Assembly: GCA_013362725.1 (NCBI GenBank)
Contig: JABFVP010000636.1
Span: 1-23,132 of the forward strand
Source: Cupriavidus sp.
GTDB taxonomy: Bacteria; Pseudomonadota; Gammaproteobacteria; Burkholderiales; Burkholderiaceae
Direction of reading: 5' to 3'
DNA length: 23,132 nucleotides
Positions within the stretch are counted from its first letter, which is position 1, and every line of letters starts with the position of its first letter. Shown here one piece after another: positions 7,979 to 15,210 of this stretch. The notes under the pieces were generated by a model that was not told the DNA's origin, did no database searches, and saw only the letters and a program-made list of their open reading frames with translations. The position numbers were made by a program, and so were the translations under genes.

Positions 7979-7995
7979 TATACTTGAGGCATCAA
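7979..7995 (+). promoter_or_regulatory. Candidate MarR operator overlapping a -10 element
   Basis: TATACT (7979-7984, one base from TATAAT) runs directly into TTGA-GGCA-TCAA (7984-7995), a short inverted repeat of the kind bound by MarR regulators. It lies about 75 bases before the marR-like gene, a position suited to autorepression. No good -35 was found, so the promoter part is weak. Confidence 0.4.
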
Positions 7996-8071
7996 ATGTC
8001 GGCCGCCCGCAAGCGTGGGCGGCCCCCGGCGGCGCTTGCCGCACACCTGCAGCACACCTGCCGCACTGAAG

Positions 8072-8575
8072 ATGCCCAACCTGTCTCCCGCCACCGGCGC
8101 CGAGAACGCGCCGGTCGACCTCGAAACCCGCGCCGACCACACCGAGCACGAGGCCCTGCGGCTGTGGCTGCGGCTGCTGACCTGCACCAACCTGATCGAA
8201 GCCGATATCCGCTCGCGGCTGCGCCAGGACTTCGCCTGCACCCTGCCCCGCTTCGACCTGATGGCGCAGCTCGACCGCCATCCCGAAGGCCTCAAGATGG
8301 GCGAGCTGTCGCGCCGCATGATGGTCACCGGCGGTAACGTCACGGGCATCACCGATCAGCTGCAGCAGGAAGGGCTGGTCTCGCGCGAGGCCCTGCCCAC
8401 CGATCGGCGCGCCTACCTGATCCGCCTGACGCCGGCTGGGCGCGCCGCGTTCTCGCGCATGGCGCGCGCGCACGAGGACTGGATCGGGCAATTGTTCTCG
8501 GGCCTGGCCGAGACCGACCGGCGCGCCTTGTTCCGACTGCTTGGCCGGCTCAAATCCGGCCTGATCTCGCCATGA
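8072..8575 (+). CDS. MarR-family transcriptional regulator
   Basis: This is a winged-helix MarR regulator, typically a dimeric repressor released by small phenolic or other organic ligands. The 167-residue product has the usual plan: an N-terminal dimerisation helix (about 26-50), helix-turn-helix with GLKMGELSRRMMVTGGNVTG at about 73-92, a wing with DRRAYLIRLTPAG at about 111-123, and a C-terminal dimerisation helix. The motif VTGGNVTGITDQLQQEGLV is like MarR proteins near aromatic-acid degradation genes in proteobacteria, from memory only. The ATG at 8072 was preferred; a GTG at 8015 in the same frame would add 19 low-complexity residues. The ribosome site is poor. Its stop overlaps the start of the lipoprotein gene (ATGA), so the two are probably co-translated. 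Confidence 0.88.
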   Translation: MPNLSPATGAENAPVDLETRADHTEHEALRLWLRLLTCTNLIEADIRSRLRQDFACTLPRFDLMAQLDRHPEGLKMGELSRRMMVTGGNVTGITDQLQQEGLVSREALPTDRRAYLIRLTPAGRAAFSRMARAHEDWIGQLFSGLAETDRRALFRLLGRLKSGLISP

Positions 8576-9018
8576 AACCGCTTGCCTCCCTTGCCCTGTG
8601 TGGTGTGCTGATGCTGGCTGCCTGCAGCAGCACGCCGCAACCTCCGCAGGTCACCCCGGTAAACGCCACCATCAAGCTCGGCCGCGTCACCGAAAGAGTG
8701 TTCCTGACGCGCCTGGACGTGGCCCAGGTGCCCCCGTACTACGGCGGCGGCACCAGCGTCGGCGTCGGTGCCGCGAGCGGCGGCCACGGCGGCGGTGGCG
8801 TAGGCGTGGGCTTCGCCTTCGACCTGAGCCGGCTGTTCAGCAAGCCGGCGCCGGTGCAGCAGGTGGACCTGGTCCAGTACAAGGTGCGCACGCTGGACGG
8901 CGCGATGGTGTTGGCCAACGCACCGGCGGCGCCGGGGCTGGAACCCGGCGCCTGCGTGCGCGTGATCTACCCCGACAGCGGCCAGGAACCCTTGCTGGCG
9001 CCATCGAACGAGTGCTGA
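8572..9018 (+). CDS. Small glycine-rich lipoprotein of unknown function
   Basis: The 148-residue product has a lipoprotein signal peptide with lipobox LAAC at 15-18 and would be lipidated on C18. Serine at +2 suggests the outer membrane by the usual sorting rule. The mature part has a beta-like stretch (VTPVNATIKLGRVTERVFLT), a glycine-rich segment at about 58-82 (YYGGGTSVGVGAASGGHGGG and onward), a helical FDLSRLF, and a C-terminal domain with ACVRVIYPDSG and a final cysteine. The glycine-rich segment resembles those in outer-membrane lipoproteins of the SlyB/Pcp type, but I do not recognise the family with certainty. It overlaps the MarR gene by four bases and ends just before a bidirectional terminator. 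Confidence 0.75.
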   Translation: MKPLASLALCGVLMLAACSSTPQPPQVTPVNATIKLGRVTERVFLTRLDVAQVPPYYGGGTSVGVGAASGGHGGGGVGVGFAFDLSRLFSKPAPVQQVDLVQYKVRTLDGAMVLANAPAAPGLEPGACVRVIYPDSGQEPLLAPSNEC

Positions 9019-9042
9019 GCCGGCACCGCGCCGCCTGAATGC

Positions 9043-9072
9043 ACAACGGCCTCCCGCGCGGGAGGCCGTTGT
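9043..9072. terminator. Bidirectional terminator, 30-bp perfect palindrome
   Basis: ACAACGGCCTCCCGC pairs perfectly with GCGGGAGGCCGTTGT; the palindrome is centred at 9057/9058. It lies between two convergent genes (lipoprotein ending at 9018, fadD ending at 9091). The T runs on both sides are short, so folding strength rather than the U-tract would drive termination. Confidence 0.75.
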
Positions 9073-9090
9073 TATCTGCAGAGACGCGGT

Positions 9091-10773
9091 TCAGGCCGCC
9101 TGGCGGCTGTCGCGCAGCTCGCGGCGCAGGATCTTGCCGACGTTGGTCTTCGGCAGCTCGGTGCGGAACTCGACGTACTTGGGCCGCTTGTAGCCGGTCA
9201 GGCGCTCCTTGCAGAACGCGATCACGTCGGCCTCGGTCAGCGCGGGGTCCTTCTTCACCACGAACAGCTTGACCACCTCGCCCGAGTGCGTGTCGGGCAC
9301 GCCGACGGCCGCCACTTCCAGCACGCCCGGGCACTCTGCCACCACGCCTTCGACTTCGTTCGGATACACGTTGAAGCCCGACACCAGGATCATGTCCTTC
9401 TTGCGGTCGACGATCTTGGTGTAGCCGCGCTCGTCCATCACGCCGATATCGCCGGTCTTGAAGAAGCCGTCCGGGGTCATGACCTTGGCGGTCTCGTCCG
9501 GGCGGTTCCAGTAGCCGGCCATCACCTGCGGGCCGCGGATGCAGATCTCGCCGGGCTGGCCCAGCGGCACGTCGTTGCCGTCGTCGTCGCGGATCACGAC
9601 TTCGGTCGACGGCAGCGGCATGCCGATGGTGCCCGAGAACGCATCGGTGTCGGTCGGGTTGCAGGTGGCCGATGGCGAGGTCTCGGACAAGCCGTAGCCC
9701 TCGATGATGGGGCAGCCGGTCTTGGCCAGCCATTGCTTGGCCACCGCCTCCTGCACCGCCATGCCGCCGCCGTTGGCAACGCGCAGGCCGGAGAAATCGA
9801 TCTTGCCGATCTCCGGGTGGTTGAGCAGCGCGTTGTACAGCGTGTTGACCGCCGGGAACATGTTGAACTTGTACTTCTGCAGTTCCTTGATGAAGCCCGG
9901 GATGTCGCGCGGGTTCGGGATCAGCACGCTGGTGCCGCCGCTGCGCATGCCCAGCAGGCAGCAGACCGTCAGCGCGAAGATGTGGTACAGCGGCAGCGCG
10001 GTGATGGTGATGGGCTGGTCGATATGGCCGCCCTTGTTCAGCGCCGGCTGCATCCACGCCTCGGACTGCAGCACGTTGGCGACCACGTTACGGTGCAGCA
10101 GCACCGCGCCCTTGGACACCCCCGTGGTGCCGCCGGTGTACTGCAGGAAGGCGATGTCGTCGGGCCCGGTGGCGGCTGGTTGCAGCGTCAGCTTGCGGCC
10201 TTCGGCCAGCACGCCGTTGAAGCGCACGCAGTGCGGCAGCTCCCATGCCGGCACCATCTTCTTGACGTTACGCACGACGAAATTGACGATCGCGCCCTTC
10301 AGCCCGCCCAGCATGTCGCCCATGCTGGCCACCACCACATGCTTGACCGGGGTCCGCGCCAGCACCTGCTGCAAGGTGGAAGCAAAATTCTCCAGGATCA
10401 CGATGGCTTCGGCACCGCTGTCCTTGAGCTGGTGCTCGAGCTCGCGCGGGGTGTACAGCGGATTGACGTTGACCACCACGAAGCCTGCGCGCAGCACCGC
10501 GGCCAGCACCACCGGGTATTGCAGCACGTTGGGCATCATGATCGCCACGCGCGCGCCGGGACGCAGCCCGCGCGACTGCAGCCATGCGGCAAAGTGGGTG
10601 GAGAGCTGGTCCAGTTCACCGTAGGTGATGGCCTTGTCCATGCAGATAAAGGCCTTGCGCTCGGCATAGCTATGGAAAGACGCCTCGAGCAGCGCAGCGA
10701 GCGAGCGGAACTGGCTGGCATCGATCTCGGCAGGCACGCCGGCCGGGTAGTGTTTCAGCCAGATTCTTTCCAT
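9091..10773 (-). CDS. fadD: Long-chain fatty acid-CoA ligase (FadD-like)
   Basis: FadD activates fatty acids to acyl-CoA through an acyl-adenylate, feeding beta-oxidation; it usually acts at the inner face of the cytoplasmic membrane. The 560-residue product has the adenylate-forming motifs in order: YTGGTTGVSKG at 212-222 (phosphate loop), GYGLSETSP at 359-367, FFKTGDIG at 437-444, DRKKDMILVSGFNVYP near 457-471, and the C-terminal PKTNVGKILRREL with the catalytic lysine at 547. Length and order match E. coli FadD (561). An AGGAGA lies 7 bases before the ATG. The nearby TetR gene on the same strand and a palindromic site upstream suggest TetR control. Chain-length preference cannot be read from sequence. 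Confidence 0.93.
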   Translation of the reverse strand: MERIWLKHYPAGVPAEIDASQFRSLAALLEASFHSYAERKAFICMDKAITYGELDQLSTHFAAWLQSRGLRPGARVAIMMPNVLQYPVVLAAVLRAGFVVVNVNPLYTPRELEHQLKDSGAEAIVILENFASTLQQVLARTPVKHVVVASMGDMLGGLKGAIVNFVVRNVKKMVPAWELPHCVRFNGVLAEGRKLTLQPAATGPDDIAFLQYTGGTTGVSKGAVLLHRNVVANVLQSEAWMQPALNKGGHIDQPITITALPLYHIFALTVCCLLGMRSGGTSVLIPNPRDIPGFIKELQKYKFNMFPAVNTLYNALLNHPEIGKIDFSGLRVANGGGMAVQEAVAKQWLAKTGCPIIEGYGLSETSPSATCNPTDTDAFSGTIGMPLPSTEVVIRDDDGNDVPLGQPGEICIRGPQVMAGYWNRPDETAKVMTPDGFFKTGDIGVMDERGYTKIVDRKKDMILVSGFNVYPNEVEGVVAECPGVLEVAAVGVPDTHSGEVVKLFVVKKDPALTEADVIAFCKERLTGYKRPKYVEFRTELPKTNVGKILRRELRDSRQAA

Positions 10774-10794
10774 AGCACCGTCTCCTGAATTTCT

Positions 10795-10806
10795 GAATGG
10801 TCGTTC
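10795..10806. promoter_or_regulatory. Candidate TetR-type operator upstream of fadD
   Basis: GAATGGTCGTTC, read on the other strand as GAACGACCATTC, is an imperfect palindrome (GAAYG-N2-CRTTC) 21 bases upstream of the fadD start, close to its ribosome site. TetR-family fatty-acid regulators of beta-proteobacteria bind palindromes of this general kind, and a TetR gene lies next door. The site is short and the regulator-operator link is inferred. Confidence 0.4.
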
Positions 10807-10961
10807 GATTTTTCCGAGATGCTAAACGTGCGCCCCGGTTAAAACAACAACTTAGACGAAGTCCTCGGGGTCCTTCGCCAACCCTGGCCGCCCATGGCGA
10901 GCATTATGCGCCACCGGTCGGACATAGGCAGCGGGATAACCCCTAGGCGCCGGCGACGCAC

Positions 10962-11612
10962 TCAACCGTCGCTGGGCAGCACCAGCTTCATCATGCTGGC
11001 CGCGAGTTCCTGCGCCAGGTTTTCGGGGTCGGTGCGCCGGGGTTCGTGCCAGGTGTAGAGGAACCCGACCACGCTGCCGATCGCATGCGCGGTCACGCGT
11101 GCGTCGCCAAAGGCGAACACGCCCTCGCGCTTGCCTTCCTCCAGCAGCGCATAGAGGTCGCGATAGAACTCGCGCGCCATGCTGTCGAGCCAGGCCACGG
11201 TGTCCGGGCGCAGGTACTGACGGTCGCGAAAGCTCAGCGTGGCCGGCACGTGGCAGGCGATGCAGCGCCGCGCCATCTCGAGCAGGCAGGCGTGCAGGCG
11301 CTCCGTGACGGGTTGCCGCGGGTCGGCGGTCTCGCGGATAACGGGCAGGCAGGTCTGCGCCGACTCGCGGCACAGGATGTCGAAGATCTCGTACTTGTCG
11401 GTGAAGTAGTAGTAGACCGCCGGCTTGGTCACGCCCAGCGCGCGGCACAGGTCGTTCATGGTCATGCCGGGATAGCCCTTGCTGTAGAAGAGCTGCGCAG
11501 CGGTATCGAGGATCTGCCGGCGGCGCGCCTCCTGGCGCTCGGCGATATGCGGGCGGGCCGGCTGGGGCTCCGGCGGCGGCGCCAGCGGTTCGGATCTTGG
11601 AGCAATCGACAT
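10962..11612 (-). CDS. TetR-family transcriptional regulator
   Basis: This is a TetR-type dimeric repressor. The 216-residue product has a proline-rich N-terminus (about 1-22), then the TetR DNA-binding domain: RQEARRRQILDTAAQLFYSK near 26-45 and the helix-turn-helix TMNDLCRALGVTKPAVYYYF at 51-70, followed by DKYEIFDIL. The C-terminal ligand-binding domain is all-helical as expected, with EFYRDLYALLEEGKREGVFA typical of the fatty-acid/acyl-CoA-responsive branch of TetR proteins. It lies 188 bases upstream of fadD on the same strand, which suggests it regulates fadD and perhaps other beta-oxidation genes; acyl-CoA as effector is inference. The ribosome site before the ATG is weak. Confidence 0.9.
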   Translation of the reverse strand: MSIAPRSEPLAPPPEPQPARPHIAERQEARRRQILDTAAQLFYSKGYPGMTMNDLCRALGVTKPAVYYYFTDKYEIFDILCRESAQTCLPVIRETADPRQPVTERLHACLLEMARRCIACHVPATLSFRDRQYLRPDTVAWLDSMAREFYRDLYALLEEGKREGVFAFGDARVTAHAIGSVVGFLYTWHEPRRTDPENLAQELAASMMKLVLPSDG

Positions 11613-11680
11613 GACGGCATTCTCGCACGCGGCGCGGGGAGCGCAGCACCGTGGTTACCCGCCCAGGGCCCGCCTGCGGC

Positions 11681-12814
11681 CTAGTTGACCGCAGCCTTGC
11701 CGCCCGCGGTCAGCGTGTCGGTGCGGGTTGCCGGCGGCGCCAGCCGGCGCAATGCCGCCTCGCGCTCGCGTGCCGGCAGCGCGCCGATGCGGCGCGCCTC
11801 GTCGTAGAAGCGCTGCCAGTCGCCGTCGCAGCGCGCCAGCAGCGCGGTAAAGGCCGGTACCCATTGCTGGTACGTCGCCACCGCAGCCAGGTGGGCGTTG
11901 GTCAGCGGCTGGTCGAACCAGCGGTCATAGCCGCTGTAGCCGCCCCACTCGGCGCGCAGCCGCGCATAGCCGGCGCGCAGGTCGGCAAAGATCTTCGCCT
12001 TGCCCTCGCGCTTGGCGGCGTTGTCGAGCGGGGTCTGGTACAGCGCCACCAGCCGGTCGCGCGTGCCCAGCAGCAGCGCGCGGAACTGCTGGCGCCGGGC
12101 ATCGTACTGGCGATAGCTGCTACGCGCGTCCTCCGACGCATCCCGGTCCAGCCAGCGCTCCACGCCGGCCGCTTCCACCGCGGTGGCGAAGGACTCGTTG
12201 AAGGCGGTGTCGTTGCGCACGTACACCACCTGGTGCGCCAGTTCGTGGAAGATCAGCCGCGCCAGCTCTCCTTCAGGCAGGTAGACGAAGGTATTGAGCA
12301 GCGGGTCATCGAAATAGCCCAGGGTCGAATAGGCGGGGACGCCGGCCACATAGGTCTCGAGCCCGTCGCGGCGCAGGTCTTGCGCATACTGCTCGGCATC
12401 GGACTGGGCGTAGTAGCCGCGGTAGCTGATGCAGCCGACGATGGGGAAGCACCACTTGCGCAGTTCCATCGACAGCTCCGGCGTGGCGAACACGCTCCAC
12501 ACCACGTAGGGCCGGTGCAGGTTGGCGTAGCGGCGGTAGCTGCCGTTGTCGGGCAGCTTCAGCTCGCGCGAGGCGAAGTCGCGCATGCGGCCCGCCAGCG
12601 CCAGCCGCTGGGCCAGGCGCGCGTCGTTGGCGTCATGCGCGCGGGCGATGGCGTCGGTCAGCGGCTGCGCCTGGGCCATCACGCCGAGATGGCCGCCGAT
12701 CGACTGCGCGTAGTAGCCGACCGCCTCGCATCCCGCCGTCAGCAGCACCAGCACCGACAGCGCCGCCGCGCCCGCGAGTGCCGCCCAGCCACGGCGGCGG
12801 CGCGGCCGCGTCAT
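11681..12814 (-). CDS. Predicted zinc aminopeptidase, lipoprotein (COG4324-like)
   Basis: The 377-residue product matches, from memory, the predicted-aminopeptidase family (COG4324). It has an arginine-rich start and a hydrophobic signal with LTAGC, giving lipidation at C29, followed by the family's typical GYYAQSIGGHLGVM. A zinc-protease motif HELAHQ lies at 190-195 with a likely third ligand E207 in NESFA, in the right spacing for a gluzincin-like HExxH-E site. Other blocks include WCFPIVGCISYRGYY and YSTLGYFDDPLL. It would act on the periplasmic side of a membrane; its substrate is unknown. Its start overlaps the stop of the upstream molybdoenzyme gene (ATGA), so the two are coupled. The TetR gene follows it on the same strand… separated by 68 bases. 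Confidence 0.85.
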   Translation of the reverse strand: MTRPRRRRGWAALAGAAALSVLVLLTAGCEAVGYYAQSIGGHLGVMAQAQPLTDAIARAHDANDARLAQRLALAGRMRDFASRELKLPDNGSYRRYANLHRPYVVWSVFATPELSMELRKWCFPIVGCISYRGYYAQSDAEQYAQDLRRDGLETYVAGVPAYSTLGYFDDPLLNTFVYLPEGELARLIFHELAHQVVYVRNDTAFNESFATAVEAAGVERWLDRDASEDARSSYRQYDARRQQFRALLLGTRDRLVALYQTPLDNAAKREGKAKIFADLRAGYARLRAEWGGYSGYDRWFDQPLTNAHLAAVATYQQWVPAFTALLARCDGDWQRFYDEARRIGALPAREREAALRRLAPPATRTDTLTAGGKAAVN

Positions 12815-14919
12815 GCCGCCTCGACTGCCCCTTGGGCGCAGGCTTCGACCTGCACCAGGCAGTCGTAGAATACCGGCGCGCGGCCCAGGTCGGTCAGGCG
12901 CTGGCTGGTCAGCTCATTGGCGTTCTTGCCGTCGGATGCGAGCTTCTTCCACCAGATCGACAACCCCACCACCAGTCCGCGCCGGGCGCGATCGGTCACG
13001 CGCGCACGTGCCACCATGCTGCCGCGGTCGTTGAAGGCGCGCACCATCGCGCCGTGCACGATGCCGCGCTCGGCAGCATCGGCCGGATGGAGGTCCAGGT
13101 GCGGCTCGCCCTCGGTAGCGCGCAGGCTGTCGACGTTGACGAACGAGCTGTTGAGGAAATTGCGCGCCGGCGGCGAGATCATCGCCAGAGGATAGCGCGC
13201 GGCCAGTTCCGGCGCGGTCTGGGGCGCTTCGTACTGCGGCACGTAGTCGGGCAGCGGATCGAAGCCATCGCGCGCCATCGGCTCGGAATAGAACTGGCAC
13301 TTGCCCGATGGCGTAGGGAAGCCGCCCTCGGCGAACGGCGCCGCCGGCAGCGCCAGTTTCTGCCAGCCCTGCGCTTTCAACGAATCCCAGCTGATGCCGG
13401 CCGCGCGCGCATCGTCCGGCAGGATCGCCTGCGCGGCAATGGCCTCGTCGCTGTCGGCAAAGCAGGCCTCGGTAAAGCCCATGCGCTGCGCCAGCCGGCG
13501 AAAGATCTCGGTGTTGGGCAGAGCCTCGCCCAGCGGCGCAATGGCGGCGTTGTTGGCCAGGAAATAGGTATGGCCGTAGGCCTTGTGCACGTCGGTGTGC
13601 TCGAGCTGCGTGGTCGCGGGCAGGATGATGTCGGCATAGTCGGCGGTGTCGGTGCGGAAATGCTCCAGCACCACCGTGAACAGGTCCTCGCGCGCGAAGC
13701 CCGCCGCGACCTTGCCGGATTCCGGCGCCACCGCCACCGGGTTGCTGTTGTAGACCACCACCGCCTCGATGCGCGGCGCGCCGGGCGTGCCCTCGGCCAG
13801 CAGGGCATCGCCGATGGTGCTCATGTTGACCAGGCGCGGCAGCTGCTGCGGCCATCCCGGCAGCAGGTCCGGGCGCTGCAGCGCGGCTTCGTTGATCGGG
13901 AAGAAGCCCGAGGTCGACAACTGCAGCCCGCCCGCCGGATGGCGCCACGCGCCCACCAGCGACGGCAGGCACGCGACCGCGCGCACTGCCTGGCCGCCGC
14001 CGTGCACGCGCTGCATGCCGTAGTTCAGCCGGATCGCCACCGGCTGGCGCTCGCGCACCGCGAGCTGGCCGTAGAGATCGGCCAGCCATTCGATGTCCTC
14101 GACCGGGATGCCGCAGATCTCGGCGGCGCGCGCCGGCGGGTAGGCCTGCGCGCGCTCGCGCAGCGCCTCGAAGCCCACGGTGTGGTGTTCGATGTAGTCG
14201 TGGTCGAGCAGGCCGTCGCGGATCAGCACGTGGATCATCGCCAGCGCCAGCGCGCCGTCGGTGCCGGGCATCGGCGCGATATGGCGGTGGCACTTTTCGG
14301 CGCTGAGCGAGCGGTACGGGTCGATCGCCACCAGCGTGGCGCCGCGCCGCTTGGCCTCCTGCGCGCGGGTCCAGAAGTGCAGGTTGGAGGCAATCGGGTT
14401 GCCGCCCCAGATGATCACCAGCCTGGCATCGACCACGTGCTCCATGTCCATGCCGACGCTGGCGCCGTAGGTGTAGCGCAGCGCGGTGGCGCCGGCGCTG
14501 GCGCAGATGGTGCGGTCCAGCCGCGACGCGCCCAGCTTGTTGAAGAAGCGCGCGGCCATGCTCTCGCCCTGCACCAGCCCCATGGTGCCGGCATAGCTGT
14601 ACGGCACGATCGCCTGCGGATCGCGTGCAGCGATCGCCTGCAGGCGCGCGGCGATGGTATCGAGCGCCTCATCCCACGAGATCGGCGCGAACCTGCCCTC
14701 GCCCTTCTTGCCGATACGCTTCATCGGCGTGAGCAGGCGGTCGGGGTGGTAGGTGCGCTCGGTGTAGCGCGAGACCTTGGTGCAGAGCACGCCCTGCGTG
14801 CCGGGATGGTCTGGATCGCCCGCTACCTTCACGGCGCGGCCATCCTCGACGGTGACGAGCAAGGCACAAGTATCGGGGCAGTCATGCGGGCATGCGGCGC
14901 GGACGATGCGGGAAGCCAT
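12811..14919 (-). CDS. Molybdopterin oxidoreductase with 4Fe-4S cluster (DMSO reductase family)
   Basis: The 702-residue product is a member of the molybdopterin-guanine-dinucleotide family that includes formate dehydrogenases and nitrate reductases. The N-terminal cysteine pattern C10-x3-C14-x3-C18 with C46 (ACPHDCPDTC, then GVLCTK) binds a 4Fe-4S cluster. C139 in RTICASAGA sits where molybdenum-ligating cysteines occur in NapA-type enzymes. Later blocks, IIWGGNPIASNLHFW, TDTADYADIILPATTQLEHTD (split here as TDTADYADIILP) and the C-terminal LVVGLSIWWKKLA, fit cofactor-binding domains. There is no Tat signal, so it is probably cytoplasmic. The ATG at 14919 follows GGAG; the frame is open further upstream but the extra 64 residues are not family-like. 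No electron-transfer subunit or cofactor gene is nearby; the substrate is unknown. Confidence 0.9.
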   Translation of the reverse strand: MASRIVRAACPHDCPDTCALLVTVEDGRAVKVAGDPDHPGTQGVLCTKVSRYTERTYHPDRLLTPMKRIGKKGEGRFAPISWDEALDTIAARLQAIAARDPQAIVPYSYAGTMGLVQGESMAARFFNKLGASRLDRTICASAGATALRYTYGASVGMDMEHVVDARLVIIWGGNPIASNLHFWTRAQEAKRRGATLVAIDPYRSLSAEKCHRHIAPMPGTDGALALAMIHVLIRDGLLDHDYIEHHTVGFEALRERAQAYPPARAAEICGIPVEDIEWLADLYGQLAVRERQPVAIRLNYGMQRVHGGGQAVRAVACLPSLVGAWRHPAGGLQLSTSGFFPINEAALQRPDLLPGWPQQLPRLVNMSTIGDALLAEGTPGAPRIEAVVVYNSNPVAVAPESGKVAAGFAREDLFTVVLEHFRTDTADYADIILPATTQLEHTDVHKAYGHTYFLANNAAIAPLGEALPNTEIFRRLAQRMGFTEACFADSDEAIAAQAILPDDARAAGISWDSLKAQGWQKLALPAAPFAEGGFPTPSGKCQFYSEPMARDGFDPLPDYVPQYEAPQTAPELAARYPLAMISPPARNFLNSSFVNVDSLRATEGEPHLDLHPADAAERGIVHGAMVRAFNDRGSMVARARVTDRARRGLVVGLSIWWKKLASDGKNANELTSQRLTDLGRAPVFYDCLVQVEACAQGAVEAA

Positions 14920-15210
14920 GGGGTCTCCGGGCGGGGGGTGTTGTTTTCGTTCGGTCGTACGGAACTGGAGATATCGGCGCAGGCCCCGGGTAGCGGCGCC
15001 TGCGCTGCGCGTGCCGTCGGGCGGCGCATTTCCCCGGGCGTGCGGGGCGACGGCGGGGAGTATCTCGTGCCGATTGTATTCGATTATGATGTGCCGGCGC
15101 GCTCGCGGCACAGACCGGGACGCGCACCATGCGGCACCATTTCAGCAACGCGCCGGCGCAGACCGGCATCGCGGCGAACGGGTAACCGAACCATCATTCG
15201 CGGGGGGTTT
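14920..15210. other. Divergent intergenic region, molybdoenzyme/substrate-binding protein
   Basis: This 291-base gap separates two divergent genes and should contain both promoters. An AT-rich island at about 15070-15092 carries TATGAT (15085-15090) on the plus strand and TACAAT/CATAAT on the minus strand, all one base from the -10 consensus, but I found no matching -35. GGGGGG at 15202-15207 may serve as the ribosome site for the plus-strand gene. Confidence 0.35.

Noticed and set aside
7010..8491. Minus-strand 493-codon frame opposite the Bug receptor and MarR genes
   Set aside because: No domain; low-complexity Arg/Gly/His composition; both plus-strand genes are well supported.
9286..10788. 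Plus-strand 500-codon frame opposite fadD
   Set aside because: Antisense shadow of a gene with all adenylate-forming motifs.
12778..15210. An 811-codon upstream extension of the Liv-type binding protein
   Set aside because: It is entirely antisense to the molybdoenzyme gene and intergenic DNA, and the ATG at 15211 begins a proper signal peptide.
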